DNA of 64,000 nt from an uncultured Sporosarcina sp. (GTDB taxonomy: Bacteria > Bacillota > Bacilli > Bacillales_A > Planococcaceae), in NCBI GenBank assembly GCA_947644645.1, contig CANSAF010000002.1:62001-126000 (forward strand), read 5' to 3'. The position numbers were made by a program, and so were the translations under genes. The notes beneath the pieces were generated by a model. That model was not told the DNA's origin, did not search any database, and saw only the letters and a program-made list of their open reading frames with translations. Below are positions 48,492-59,035 of the stretch, one piece after another (positions within the stretch are counted from its first letter, which is position 1; every line of letters starts with the position of its first letter).

Positions 48492-49925
48492 GTGAAGAAA
48501 TATAGATGGTTAACAAGTTTGATGGCGGTACTTTTATTATTTTCAACATTCCCACCTACATTAACGTCTGCGAAAGAACATTCACTACAAGATGAAAGTA
48601 TTTATGATTTACTCGTAGATCGTTTTTTTAATGGCAATTTTACGAATGATGAAGGTACAGATGTAAAAGATATGGCAGCATTTAGCGGTGGAGACTTTGC
48701 GGGAATTGCGGAGAAAGTTAGTTATCTCGAAGCATCTGGATTTACGTTAGCTTCAATCGGTCCTGTTTTTGAAACGGCTACATATGATGGAAACGAAGTA
48801 TTGTCTTATGAAACGTTTGAACCACATTTTGGAACGGAAGATGAATTTGTTCAAATGATTAAAACGTTAAATGAGAAAAAGATTGGGACGATTGTTGATT
48901 TCCCTTTAAATGGCATTAGCGATCAACATGAATGGATTCAAGATGGTTCACTTGCAACAGCTTCAGGAGAAAACGGTGTGATTTCTTGGGATGCAGCTAA
49001 TGAACAAGTTCAAACAACATTGAAACAAGCAATTGTAGAGTTTGCTGGGAAGTATGATTTAGCAGGAATTCGTCTGACACATCTTGGTGATTTTGACGAA
49101 GTATTTTTAAATGAAGTCATTACTGAACTGAAAGCGGCAAATGAAAATTTATATGTATTAACGAATGAAGCATCAAATGCAGAGTTCGACACAGCACCAA
49201 ATATGGATAAAATAGAAGCTTTAAGACAATCATTTGTTCAAATCGATCCAGATTCTTCAAGCTTGAGCTTATTTGAAGATCAACAAGAAACGGATTTGAT
49301 TCAATTAGACTCGCTTACAGGACGTCGCTTAACAGATGAAATGGTAGAGCTTCAAATGTTCCCACCGACGCGTTGGAAAATCGCGTCAACTGCACTCTTT
49401 ACACTACCAGGTGTGCCTGTCTTACCGTATGAAAGTGAAATTGCAGTAACTGGAAAAGAAGCACCAGAAACGCATCCAATTGTCAATTTTAAAACAGATA
49501 CAGAGTTATATGATTTTATTTCAGATTTAAATACATTACGCAATAAATCAGAAACACTTCGCAATGGGAATTTTGAAATCTTGCATAATGAAGATGGATT
49601 TACTGTTTATACAAGAAAATCCGACGAAGAAACTTGGATTATCGCTTTAAATAATACGTCTAAAACGCAAAGTTTAGAAATCGATGAGTCAGTCTTCGGT
49701 GAAGGAAAGAAATTACGTGGTTTATTGCAACAAGAACTTGTTAGACAAGGAAAAGATGGGAAATACCGCGTTGTTTTAGAAAGAGAAATTTCAGAAGTAT
49801 ATATTATGGACGAAGATACAGGTTATAACACGCCGTATTTAATCGTGACGATTTTAATTTATACATCATTCTTTGGATTATTATTTATGATGATTCGTAG
49901 AGGGAAAAAGAAAAAAGCAGCATAA
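48492..49925 (+). CDS. Membrane-anchored GH13 (alpha-amylase)-like protein, probably without hydrolase activity
   Basis: 477 aa from the GTG at 48492, 9 nt after AAGGAGG. Signal peptide at about 1-27, GH13-type TIM barrel (YDLLVDRFFNGNFTND, FEPHFGTEDEF), a beta domain, and a C-terminal TM helix (about 450-470) ending in RRGKKKKAA. The nucleophile position reads GIRLTHL (Thr196 where active enzymes have Asp), and region I reads DFPLNG, lacking the usual His. A Glu in LTNEAS could be the acid/base. So it is likely a carbohydrate-binding or structural relative held at the outer face of the membrane. Confidence 0.82.
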   Translation: MKKYRWLTSLMAVLLLFSTFPPTLTSAKEHSLQDESIYDLLVDRFFNGNFTNDEGTDVKDMAAFSGGDFAGIAEKVSYLEASGFTLASIGPVFETATYDGNEVLSYETFEPHFGTEDEFVQMIKTLNEKKIGTIVDFPLNGISDQHEWIQDGSLATASGENGVISWDAANEQVQTTLKQAIVEFAGKYDLAGIRLTHLGDFDEVFLNEVITELKAANENLYVLTNEASNAEFDTAPNMDKIEALRQSFVQIDPDSSSLSLFEDQQETDLIQLDSLTGRRLTDEMVELQMFPPTRWKIASTALFTLPGVPVLPYESEIAVTGKEAPETHPIVNFKTDTELYDFISDLNTLRNKSETLRNGNFEILHNEDGFTVYTRKSDEETWIIALNNTSKTQSLEIDESVFGEGKKLRGLLQQELVRQGKDGKYRVVLEREISEVYIMDEDTGYNTPYLIVTILIYTSFFGLLFMMIRRGKKKKAA

Positions 49926-50135
49926 AGTGAAACTTCAATCAGTAGGGGGCTTTATCCCTCGCTGATACGAAAGAACATAGGCTAAGTTCGTCACGTCCTG
50001 ATGCCTTCGCCTATGTGACCAACATCCTGTTGCCCCGAACCAATCGGGCTTTTACAGGCAGTTGTTCTCCTACATATCTTTACTACATTTGCTTGAATCT
50101 TAAAGTGGGAATCTTACTGCCTGTTAATGCGGGAT
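49926..50135 (+). repeat. Structured intergenic element with four hairpins
   Basis: Begins right after the stop codon with GTGAAACTTCAATCAG. Four stems: ATCAG/CTGAT (49938-49966), ACATAGGC/GCCTATGT (49975-50016), CCCG/CGGG (50034-50048), and ACAGGCAG/CTGCCTGT (50054-50124). No ORF. Shorter or eroded copies of the first part follow the stops at 54603 and 34661. It could be a small non-autonomous element or a structured RNA; I cannot name it. Confidence 0.7.
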
Positions 50136-50182
50136 AAAAAAGGCTGTTCAGAAAGTAGCGATGCTTTCTGAACGCCTTTTTT
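50136..50182. terminator. Bidirectional terminator
   Basis: AAAAAAGGC and GTTCAGAAAG pair with CTTTCTGAAC and GCCTTTTTT around TAGCGATG, serving the GH13-like gene and the converging reductase gene. Confidence 0.92.
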
Positions 50183-51518
50183 AATTTTTCGAACTTGCAG
50201 CCTTATAGCCAATCATATTGACAGGATCTTTCGGTGATGAGTAGGGTGGAGAATAGCTAAGTTCTAATGCCGCTAAATCATCAATTGATAAATTCCCCAT
50301 AATCGCCGTCACGATTACATCCATTCTTTTATCGACGCCTTTATTGCCGACGGCTTGTGCACCAAGAATTTGGCGTGTTTTTCGGTCATAATGAACGCGC
50401 AGTAAAATTTTTCCGCTATCCGGATAATAACCTGCATTCGTGCGTCCTTCGTAAATTGCCGTTTCATAATCGAGCTTTTCCGCTTGAAGTTCTTTTTCAG
50501 AAAGTCCAGTCATACCAGCTGACAAAGAAAAGAGCTTTGTAATTGTTGTGCCTAAAAATGGATTCAATTTAACTGGATGATTCGCAAGATGACTGGCGAC
50601 GATAAAAGCTTGTCGATGCGCATGCCAAGCGAGTTGTACTCTTTTTGGCTTACCCGTCACCCAATCTTTACATTCAGCAATATCGCCAATCGCATAAATA
50701 TTTGGATCATCTGTTTGAAGATAATCATTGACCGCAACGCCTTTTGTTTCTCCAATTGAAAGCCCTGCTTCGCTTGCTAAAGAAGTGTTTGGGATCGTTC
50801 CAATACTTGCGATTAATAAGTCCGTTTCAAGTGTTTGTCCATTGTTTAAAATGAGTTTATTCCCGTCAATTTGTTGAATTTCAGTTTGTGTATATAATTG
50901 AACCCCATTCTTTTCCATTTCATCGTATAAAACAGTTGAAATTTCCGGATCCATTGCACTCATAACATAATCGCCGCGAATGAGGACTGACGTTTTAAGC
51001 CCGCGAAATATAAAATTTTCCGCAAGCTCAATGCCGATAAAGCCACTGCCAATAATCGTTACAGATTTCGGTTGTTTCGCATCAAGATGCGCCATAATCT
51101 TTTTCATATCGTTATAATTTTTTAATGTGAAAAAAGGAATTGTATCGATTCCTTCATAATTTGGCAGACGGGAAGTTTCGCCTGTGGATAAAATTAGTTT
51201 GTCATACTGTTCAGTGAATTCTAGACCTGTGTTTAAATTACGCACTTGAATCGTTTGGTTCGTTCGATCGATAGAAAGGACTTCATGGCTTGTCAGCACG
51301 TCAATTCCTTTTCCATCGCTAAAGCGTTCAGGATTAGGTCCAGCTACTTTTCTAGGCTCGTCAATCATCCCGCCAATCACAAATGGTAAGCCACAAGTTC
51401 CGTAGCCAATCTTTTCTTCCATCCCAATTAACATAATTTCTGCATTGGGAACAGTTCGGCGAATTTGAGAAGCGACAGTTGCGCCACCTGCAACAGCGCC
51501 AACGATAATTATTTTCAT
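50181..51518 (-). CDS. cdr: CoA-disulfide reductase (FAD/NAD(P)H-dependent)
   Basis: Flavoprotein of 445 aa: N-terminal FAD motif IIIVGAVAGGA, redox Cys42 in YGTCGLPF, NAD(P) motif TIIGSGFIGIELAE, FAD motif IYAIGDIAE, and a C-terminal SPPYSSPKDPVNMIGY with the Tyr residues characteristic of CoA-disulfide reductases. It keeps coenzyme A reduced in low-GC bacteria that rely on CoA or bacillithiol. No rhodanese domain. Monocistronic. NADH oxidase-like activity cannot be excluded. Confidence 0.9.
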   Translation of the reverse strand: MKIIIVGAVAGGATVASQIRRTVPNAEIMLIGMEEKIGYGTCGLPFVIGGMIDEPRKVAGPNPERFSDGKGIDVLTSHEVLSIDRTNQTIQVRNLNTGLEFTEQYDKLILSTGETSRLPNYEGIDTIPFFTLKNYNDMKKIMAHLDAKQPKSVTIIGSGFIGIELAENFIFRGLKTSVLIRGDYVMSAMDPEISTVLYDEMEKNGVQLYTQTEIQQIDGNKLILNNGQTLETDLLIASIGTIPNTSLASEAGLSIGETKGVAVNDYLQTDDPNIYAIGDIAECKDWVTGKPKRVQLAWHAHRQAFIVASHLANHPVKLNPFLGTTITKLFSLSAGMTGLSEKELQAEKLDYETAIYEGRTNAGYYPDSGKILLRVHYDRKTRQILGAQAVGNKGVDKRMDVIVTAIMGNLSIDDLAALELSYSPPYSSPKDPVNMIGYKAASSKN

Positions 51519-51549
51519 AAAAACACCACCTCTATAAAGTGAAAAAAGG

Positions 51550-51591
51550 AAGGTTAAACGAACTTATGATTAGTCGTTTAACCAACCTTTC
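51550..51591 (-). terminator. Terminator of the degV-family gene
   Basis: AGGTTAAACGA pairs with TCGTTTAACC and CCTT; an A-run at 51543-51547 gives the minus-strand U-tract. Confidence 0.88.
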
Positions 51592-51607
51592 CCCCGAAAT
51601 TAAATAC

Positions 51608-52468
51608 TTAGTCTTTTTCAGGTAATTGATTTAAAAAGTAAATGGAAAATGTTCCAGGACCCACATGGGCACCAACGACAGAACCAATCATTTGAACGTC
51701 AATGCTTTTTGGATTAAAACGTTCTTCTACTTGTTTTTTTAATTCAAGCGCAATCGCTTCATCATCAGAATGGTTAATGGCAATATGTTGCTCGGAAATT
51801 TGATCGCCGCGCTCTTCCATTAAATCTAACATTCTTTTAATCACTTTTTTACGTCCACGATGTTTTTCAATCGGCACGAGTTTTCCTTCTTCTACATGTA
51901 AAAGTGGCTTAATATTGAGGAGACCCCCGATAAATGCGCTCGCTTTCGACACACGACCCCCGCGCGCCATATAATCCAAATCTTCAACTGTAAATAAATG
52001 TTCCATATGCTCTGCGGTAAAGCGTACTTTTCGCTCAATCGTTTCTAAGTCAGCACCTGCTTGACGTAAACGAACGGCTTCTTTTACGACAAGACCGTAG
52101 CCGAGTGAAGCACATTTAGAATCGACAATGATTAAATTGAAATTTGGATGCGTTTCTTTCACTTGATCGCGAATCATCACGGCAGTATTATAAGTCCCGG
52201 ATAATTCAGATGAGAACGCGATATAAATACCTTCCTCACCAGATTCGGCAAGTTGCGTCCATTCCTTCATAAAAAACTCTGGGGAAGCTTGGGATGTTTT
52301 CGGTTGTTTCCCGTTACGAATTTCTTGATAAAGCTCTATAGGACTAATATCTACAACGTCTTGGTAAGTTTGTTGATCGATTAATACATTTAATGGAACT
52401 AACTGGACATCGTTTTCTCCAAAATATGCATGTGGTAAATCACAAGCACTATCTGCGAAAATCTTCAA
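51608..52468 (-). CDS. DegV family fatty-acid-binding protein, YitS-like
   Basis: 286 aa; DegV proteins bind fatty acids, as FakB partners of the fatty-acid kinase FakA. Family features are KIFADSACDLP, SSELSGTYNTA and ARGGRVSKASAFIGGLLNIKP. The TTG at 52468 with AAGGAGG upstream gives the conserved N-terminus; the ORF extends 15 codons further without support. Located 46 bp after the HAD phosphatase gene, so cotranscribed. Local order resembles yitS-yitU-yitV-yitW in B. subtilis. Confidence 0.92.
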   Translation of the reverse strand: MKIFADSACDLPHAYFGENDVQLVPLNVLIDQQTYQDVVDISPIELYQEIRNGKQPKTSQASPEFFMKEWTQLAESGEEGIYIAFSSELSGTYNTAVMIRDQVKETHPNFNLIIVDSKCASLGYGLVVKEAVRLRQAGADLETIERKVRFTAEHMEHLFTVEDLDYMARGGRVSKASAFIGGLLNIKPLLHVEEGKLVPIEKHRGRKKVIKRMLDLMEERGDQISEQHIAINHSDDEAIALELKKQVEERFNPKSIDVQMIGSVVGAHVGPGTFSIYFLNQLPEKD

Positions 52469-52514
52469 ATTAAATTTCCTCCTTACTTCGTATACATTGC
52501 TGATGAAATGCATA

Positions 52515-53330
52515 CTATATTAATTGTAATCGTTTCGTTAACATATGTGCAATGCCGTCTTCATTATTAGAAAAAACAGTTACATCATCTGCAATGGCTT
52601 TTAATTCGTCAATGCCATTAGACATCGCAATGCCGATGCCTGCATAGTCAATCATTTCTAAGTCATTATTTTCATCACCAAACGCAATAATGCGCTCTTT
52701 TGGAATATCTAGCCATTTTGCGACATGTGCAAGTCCCGCCGCTTTACTTAAACCGCTAGGAAATACTTCAATGACATGTCCCCAAGGAGAATTCCAAACA
52801 CGGTTTCCAACAACTTCTGCATGAATGTGTTTTAAATGATTTTGAATCTCTTCAACATTTGATTCATCTGCTTGAATTAATAAAGAAGTAGGATCATCTT
52901 TTAAATATTGTTGAATATCTCCAGTCGTCACAGTCGGTTTACCCATTTTGAAATTATCGAGGACAAGTTCGTCATGATAATGGACATACACATCGTCTTT
53001 TACTTCAGCAACCATATTATTCCAAGGGAACTGTTGCATCGAGTCCATCACTTCTTTCACTGTCGATAAAGAAAGTGTTTTATGAATCGTTTCCATCGAC
53101 TTATCGAGTGGATGGTGAACAAAGGCCCCATTAAAATTCACAATAGGCGTCGTTAAATCAAGTTGTTTATAATATAATTCTGTAGCACGGTAAGGTCTCC
53201 CTGTAGCAAACATCACAGCATGCCCTGCCATTTTAGCTTTTTGGATTGCTTCAGCCGTTTTATCGGTAATAAATTTATCATCTGTCAATAAAGTTCCGTC
53301 TAAATCGAGAACGATTAAATGTTGTTTCAA
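52515..53330 (-). CDS. Cof-type HAD-IIB phosphatase, YitU-like
   Basis: 271 aa with HAD motif I VLDLDGTLLTDD, motif II FATGRPYR, Lys in SKAAGLAHVAKWL, and motif III/IV FGDENNDLEMIDYAGIGIAM. A type IIB cap lies between motifs II and III. The family dephosphorylates sugar phosphates, FMN precursors or PLP; B. subtilis YitU has been linked to riboflavin-precursor dephosphorylation. Substrate not fixed here. First gene of an operon with the DegV-family gene, divergent from the yitV-like gene. Confidence 0.92.
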   Translation of the reverse strand: MKQHLIVLDLDGTLLTDDKFITDKTAEAIQKAKMAGHAVMFATGRPYRATELYYKQLDLTTPIVNFNGAFVHHPLDKSMETIHKTLSLSTVKEVMDSMQQFPWNNMVAEVKDDVYVHYHDELVLDNFKMGKPTVTTGDIQQYLKDDPTSLLIQADESNVEEIQNHLKHIHAEVVGNRVWNSPWGHVIEVFPSGLSKAAGLAHVAKWLDIPKERIIAFGDENNDLEMIDYAGIGIAMSNGIDELKAIADDVTVFSNNEDGIAHMLTKRLQLI

Positions 53331-53472
53331 ATGAAAGTCCCCCTTTCACAACAGTTTACCGTTAAAAGAATAGACAGTCAAAAAAGTTAGTCCATTATTT
53401 CGGAATGGTAGAATTTTGTTTTTTTAGAAAAACTTTGTTAAGCTTACAGAAAAAGAAGAAGGTTGTGTCGAC

Positions 53473-54243
53473 ATGATTGTTAGAGAAGAAAAATGGCAAA
53501 ACATCCCCCTTTTACATATTGTTGAAGATGAATTTGAAACAAAAGAAATTCCAACTGTAATTTTTTTCCACGGTTTTACCAGTGCCAAAGAACATAATTT
53601 ACATTATGCCTATAATTTAGCTAAAAAAGGTATCCGTGTTTTATTGCCAGACTCGCATTTACATGGCAGCCGCGGAGAAAACTTAGACGAAGTAGAATTG
53701 GCACTTCGTTTTTGGGAAATCGTCATTACAAATATTGAAGAACTTAAAGTCCTTCGTGAAACGCTTTTGGAAAAGGGACTCATCTCGACCGAAAAAATTG
53801 GCGTAGGCGGTACGTCGATGGGCGGCATTACAACACTTGGGGCACTGAAAATATACGACTGGATTTCGGCATCTACAGTGATGATGGGTGCGCCTGGTTT
53901 CGTCGAACTAGCAAAAGCTCAAGTGAAACAATTCGAGAAAAAAGGCTTTAAAATTCCAATTTCTAAAGAAGAACGCGCGAAGCTTTTCGAACATTTAGCG
54001 ATATTCGACTTAACGAAAGCGCCAGAAGCTTTAAAAGGAAGACCGGTTTATTTCTGGCATGGAAAAAATGACCCAGTCGTTCCGTATCGTCCAACTTATC
54101 AATTTTATGAACAAACAAAAGAATTATATGAAGAAAACCCGATGAATTTTGTTTTTGATGTGGATGAAACAGCAAGTCATTCCGTTACGCGTGCGGGCAT
54201 GTTGGCAGCAGTCAATTGGATGTCAACTCATTTGAATGAATAA
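53473..54243 (+). CDS. yitV: Alpha/beta-hydrolase esterase, YitV-like
   Basis: 256 aa with HGFTSAKEHNLHYAY after the first strands, nucleophile elbow GGTSMGG (Ser at about 116), acid region WHGKNDPVVPY and a His in ETASHSVTRA, giving a full Ser-Asp-His triad. Closest in pattern to B. subtilis YitV, which also precedes yitW. Start ATG in GTCGACATG with AGAAGAAGG upstream. Natural substrate unknown. Confidence 0.9.
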   Translation: MIVREEKWQNIPLLHIVEDEFETKEIPTVIFFHGFTSAKEHNLHYAYNLAKKGIRVLLPDSHLHGSRGENLDEVELALRFWEIVITNIEELKVLRETLLEKGLISTEKIGVGGTSMGGITTLGALKIYDWISASTVMMGAPGFVELAKAQVKQFEKKGFKIPISKEERAKLFEHLAIFDLTKAPEALKGRPVYFWHGKNDPVVPYRPTYQFYEQTKELYEENPMNFVFDVDETASHSVTRAGMLAAVNWMSTHLNE

Positions 54244-54294
54244 GAAAATCCTGTTATGATGGGAATTAAGAAGAGAACGGAAAGGAAGATGAAG

Positions 54295-54603
54295 ATGAGC
54301 GAAGCAATGAAAGAAAGTATGATGGGCGCAATTGAAAACGTAATTGACCCAGAACTTGGGATTGATATTGTGAACTTAGGACTTGTTTATGATGTTGAGC
54401 TTGATGACGAAGGAAAAGCAATCGTTACAATGACTTTAACGTCAATGGGTTGTCCAATGGGCCCACAAATTGTTGGTGGCGTTGAACAAGAACTACGTGA
54501 ACTACCTGAAGTCAAAGATGTCGAAGTAAATATCGTCTGGAGTCCGCCTTGGTCAAAAGACAATATGTCACGCTATGCAAAAATGGCATTAGGCGTTAGA
54601 TAA
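54295..54603 (+). CDS. yitW: MIP18/DUF59 family Fe-S assembly protein, YitW-like
   Basis: A 102-aa protein with the DUF59 pattern VIDPELGIDIVNLGLVYDV, TLTSMGCPMGPQI (with the conserved reactive Cys) and VWSPPWSKDNMS. Members help target Fe-S clusters to proteins. The ATG at 54295 gives the best spacing to AAAGGAAG; ATG 54289 is nearly inside that site. Cotranscribed with the yitV-like gene. Confidence 0.93.
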   Translation: MSEAMKESMMGAIENVIDPELGIDIVNLGLVYDVELDDEGKAIVTMTLTSMGCPMGPQIVGGVEQELRELPEVKDVEVNIVWSPPWSKDNMSRYAKMALGVR

Positions 54604-54650
54604 AATGAAACTTCAATCAGTGGGGGGCTTCATCCTCCACTGATTGTTAA
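54604..54650 (+). repeat. Short copy of the post-stop hairpin element
   Basis: ATGAAACTTCAATCAGTGGG follows the yitW stop, forming a clean AATCAGTGG/CCACTGATT hairpin. It matches the first part of the long element at 49926. Confidence 0.7.
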
Positions 54651-54671
54651 TATGGAATAAAATAATGAACG

Positions 54672-54711
54672 AAACTGTACAACGCATATTTTTCCGTTGT
54701 GCAGTTTTTTT
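54672..54711 (+). terminator. Terminator of yitVW
   Basis: AAACTG and ACAACG pair with CGTTGT and CAGTTT, then TTTTATTTT. Confidence 0.9.
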
Positions 54712-54723
54712 ATTTTGGGAAAT

Positions 54724-54763
54724 AAAAAAGAAAGGTGTTCTTAGCAAATAAGAATCCTTTCTC
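54724..54763 (-). terminator. Terminator of the yjzD-like gene
   Basis: AGAAAGGTGTTCTT pairs with AAGAATCCTTTCT; the A-run at 54724-54730 is the minus-strand U-tract. Confidence 0.85.
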
Positions 54764-54775
54764 TTTATAAAAATA

Positions 54776-54958
54776 TTAGTGATCAGCGACTTCTTCGTTA
54801 GGAATTGCTTCACCTAAAGCGATAACAAGAACAGCTGTGACAAGAGCAATGACAACACCCGCTTGTAAGTCGAATGGAACGTTCGCGATTGAACCAACTA
54901 CATAATTTAGTAATGTGATTAAACCGAATGACCAAATGAATGCCATAATAAATTTCAA
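54776..54958 (-). CDS. DUF2929/YjzD-like small membrane protein
   Basis: 60 aa with two hydrophobic helices and a conserved-looking ALGEAIPNEE end. B. subtilis has a similar gene, yjzD, upstream of fabHA. ATG behind AGAGGTGAAAATC. Divergent from fabH. Function unknown; call by size, composition and position. Confidence 0.7.
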   Translation of the reverse strand: MKFIMAFIWSFGLITLLNYVVGSIANVPFDLQAGVVIALVTAVLVIALGEAIPNEEVADH

Positions 54959-55071
54959 CGATTTTCACCTCTATATAACTATTTCTTTTACGATTGTATC
55001 ATAGCATGTACAATTCTGAAACATTTAATTCAACAAAGAAAAAATGGATTTGACTAAATCGTGTCCGTTAG

Positions 55072-55116
55072 TTGTAAAACACTTTCAAATCTTTTATACT
55101 TAATACCAGGTACTAA
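55072..55116 (+). promoter_or_regulatory. fabH promoter with FapR operator
   Basis: -35 TTGTAA (55072-55077), 17 bp, -10 TATACT (55095-55100). The 17-bp site TTAATACCAGGTACTAA (55100-55116) matches the FapR operator (TTAGTACCTGGTACTAA) with two differences and covers the start-site region. FapR would repress and malonyl-CoA derepress. Confidence 0.9.
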
Positions 55117-55146
55117 TAATAGATGACAATGAACGGGGGAAATTGA

Positions 55147-56079
55147 ATGAGCGCTGGTTTAATAGGCGTCGGGAAATTTGTGCCGCCATATAAGCTGACT
55201 AACGAAGAGCTAGAAAACCGTATGGATACTTCTGATGAATGGATTCGTACGATGACAGGAATTGAAGAAAGACGCATTGCAGATGATGAAACGGATACGT
55301 CTGCTATGGCGTATTTTGCTGCGAAAGACGCGATTGAAGATGCTGGATTACAACCGGAAGACATCGATTTAATCTTAGTGGCAACGGTCACACCAGATCG
55401 ACCCTTCCCAGCTGTTTCAACGATGATTCAACATAAATTAGGCGCAACAAATGCTGCTGCTATGGATATTTCGGCTGCATGTTCAGGATTTATGTATGGC
55501 ATTATTACGGCCAAGCAATTTATCGAGACAAATGCATACAAACATGTATTGGTCGTAGGTGTTGAAAAACTTTCTAAAATTATGGATTGGGAAGACCGTA
55601 ATACAGCTGTTCTTTTCGGTGATGGGGCAGGTGCGGCAGTAGTCGGGCAAGTAAGCGAAGGCCGCGGTATTTTATCTTTTGAACTAGGCGCAGATGGATC
55701 AGGTGGAAAGCATTTATACCAAGATGAATATATTCAAATGAATGGACGCGAAGTCTTTAAGTTTGCCGTTCGTCAAATGGGGCAATCCGCGGTAAATGTT
55801 ATTGAAAAAGCAGGCTTAACGAAAGATGAAGTCGATTATTTAATTCCACATCAAGCGAATATTCGTATAATGGAAGCATCTCGTGAAAGACTAGAATTAC
55901 CAATTGAAAAAATGTCCAAAACGATTCATAAATACGGCAATACATCGGCTGCATCTATTCCGATTTCACTTATTGATGACTTAGCGGATGGTAAAATTAA
56001 AGATGATGATGTTATTGTATTTGTTGGATTTGGTGGCGGTTTAACTTGGGGCGCAGTTTGCCTTCGTTGGGGAAAATAA
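55147..56079 (+). CDS. fabH: Beta-ketoacyl-ACP synthase III
   Basis: Starts fatty-acid synthesis by condensing acetyl- or branched acyl-CoA with malonyl-ACP. 310 aa with catalytic Cys112 in AACSGFMYG, His in PHQANIRI and Asn in [12 protein letters not shown] behind GGGGG. The FapR operator upstream and fabF downstream make this the Bacillus fabHA-fabF type operon. Confidence 0.97.
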   Translation: MSAGLIGVGKFVPPYKLTNEELENRMDTSDEWIRTMTGIEERRIADDETDTSAMAYFAAKDAIEDAGLQPEDIDLILVATVTPDRPFPAVSTMIQHKLGATNAAAMDISAACSGFMYGIITAKQFIETNAYKHVLVVGVEKLSKIMDWEDRNTAVLFGDGAGAAVVGQVSEGRGILSFELGADGSGGKHLYQDEYIQMNGREVFKFAVRQMGQSAVNVIEKAGLTKDEVDYLIPHQANIRIMEASRERLELPIEKMSKTIHKYGNTSAASIPISLIDDLADGKIKDDDVIVFVGFGGGLTWGAVCLRWGK

Positions 56080-56122
56080 AACAATTATCAAAATGACTTG
56101 ATCAATGAAAGGAAGTATAGAC

Positions 56123-57361
56123 ATGAGTGCAAGACGTGTAGTTGTAACTGGAATTGGTGCTGTTTCTCCGGTAGGAAATAGTGCAGAAGAATCTTGGGAA
56201 GCAGTGATTAATGGGAAGTCAGGAATTGGTGCATTAACAAGATTAGACGCAGAACAATTTCCGGTAAAAGTTGCTGCAGAAGTGAAAGACTTTGACATTG
56301 AACAATATATTGATCGTAAAGAAGCGCGTAAAATGGACCGCTTTACGCATTATGCGTTAGCAGCGTCGATTATGGCGATGAAAGATGCAAATTTAGAAAC
56401 ATTAGATGAAGAAACAGCACTTAGAACGGGTGTCTGGATTGGTTCGGGAATTGGCGGCATGGAAACACATGAACAACAATTTGAACTGTTTCAAAAAAGG
56501 GGCTATCGCCGTGTCAGCCCATTCTTTGTGCCGATGATGATTCCGGATATGGCTTCTGGTCAAGTTTCGATTCATTTTGGTGCAAAAGGCATTAACTCTT
56601 GTTCGGTAACGGCATGTGCATCTGGCACAAACTCTATCGGGGATGCATTTGAAGTCATTCGCCGCGGAGATGCAGATGTGATGATTTCTGGCGGTGCAGA
56701 AGCGCCGATTACAACGATGGCTGTCGCAGGTTTCTGTGCGAATAAAGCATTATCGATGAATCCAGATCCAGCGACTGCATCACGTCCATTCGATGCAAAT
56801 CGTGACGGTTTTATCATCGGTGAAGGTGCTGGAATTGTTATTCTTGAAGAATATGAGCATGCGGTAAAACGCGGTGCGAAAATTTATGCAGAAGTCGTTG
56901 GCTATGGTTCAACGGGCGATGCGCATCATATTACAGCGCCAGCTCCAGAAGGTGAAGGAGCAGCAAGAGCAATGCAACAAGCGCTCGAACAAAGCGGTGC
57001 GGATTTAACAGAAGTTGGTTATATTAACGCACACGGAACAAGTACACCATATAATGATGAATTTGAAACGATGGCTGCCAAAACAGTATTCGGCGATCAC
57101 GCGAAAAACTTAATGATCAGTTCAACGAAGTCAATGACAGGTCATTTATTAGGCGCAGCGGGCGGATTAGAAGCAATCTTTACAGTAAAAGCATTACAAG
57201 AAGGCATTGTACCGCCAACAATGAACTACGAAACACCAGATGAGAAATGTGATTTAGACTACGTGCCAAATGAAGCGCGTAAAGCAGATGTTAAATATGC
57301 AATGAGCAACTCACTTGGTTTCGGTGGTCATAACGCGTCATTAATGTTTAAGAAAATTTAA
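56123..57361 (+). CDS. fabF: Beta-ketoacyl-ACP synthase II
   Basis: Elongating condensing enzyme (412 aa) with Cys165 in [11 protein letters not shown], His in [11 protein letters not shown] and His in GHLLGAAGG, the KAS II triad. The ATG at 56123 behind AAAGGAAG fits the conserved [17 protein letters not shown] start; the ORF opens six codons earlier. 43 bp after fabH, same operon, under FapR. Confidence 0.97.
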   Translation: MSARRVVVTGIGAVSPVGNSAEESWEAVINGKSGIGALTRLDAEQFPVKVAAEVKDFDIEQYIDRKEARKMDRFTHYALAASIMAMKDANLETLDEETALRTGVWIGSGIGGMETHEQQFELFQKRGYRRVSPFFVPMMIPDMASGQVSIHFGAKGINSCSVTACASGTNSIGDAFEVIRRGDADVMISGGAEAPITTMAVAGFCANKALSMNPDPATASRPFDANRDGFIIGEGAGIVILEEYEHAVKRGAKIYAEVVGYGSTGDAHHITAPAPEGEGAARAMQQALEQSGADLTEVGYINAHGTSTPYNDEFETMAAKTVFGDHAKNLMISSTKSMTGHLLGAAGGLEAIFTVKALQEGIVPPTMNYETPDEKCDLDYVPNEARKADVKYAMSNSLGFGGHNASLMFKKI

Positions 57362-57363
57362 GG

Positions 57364-57418
57364 GAGGCTGACAAGAAAGTCATAGAGCGTGACTTTCTTG
57401 TCGCCTCGTTTTTTTTTC
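57364..57418 (+). terminator. Terminator of fabHF
   Basis: GAGGC and GACAAGAAAGTC pair with GACTTTCTTGTC and GCCTC, then GTTTTTTTTT. Confidence 0.93.
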
Positions 57419-57439
57419 GTTTTTGTGAAAGGGGAGAGG

Positions 57440-57510
57440 TGATTCTCTAAAGTTCGGAGGTAATTCTCCTAAGTTCAGGTGTTATTCGCCTAAGTCAAAA
57501 AGATTCTCCT
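57440..57510. repeat. Short degenerate 21-bp-period array
   Basis: TCTAAAGTTCGGAGGTAATT, CCTAAGTTCAGGTGTTATT and CCTAAGTCA begin at 57446, 57468 and 57489. The unit is nearly the one in the long array at 6.5 kb, and again follows a terminator. Confidence 0.7.
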
Positions 57511-57587
57511 TCTAAAAAAACACCCCCTCTTCAAAGACTAAATCACCTGCAATGGCGCATATAGTCTATGAAAAGGGGGATGTTTTT

Positions 57588-59030
<1,443 letters not shown>

Positions 59031-59035
59031 AGCTT

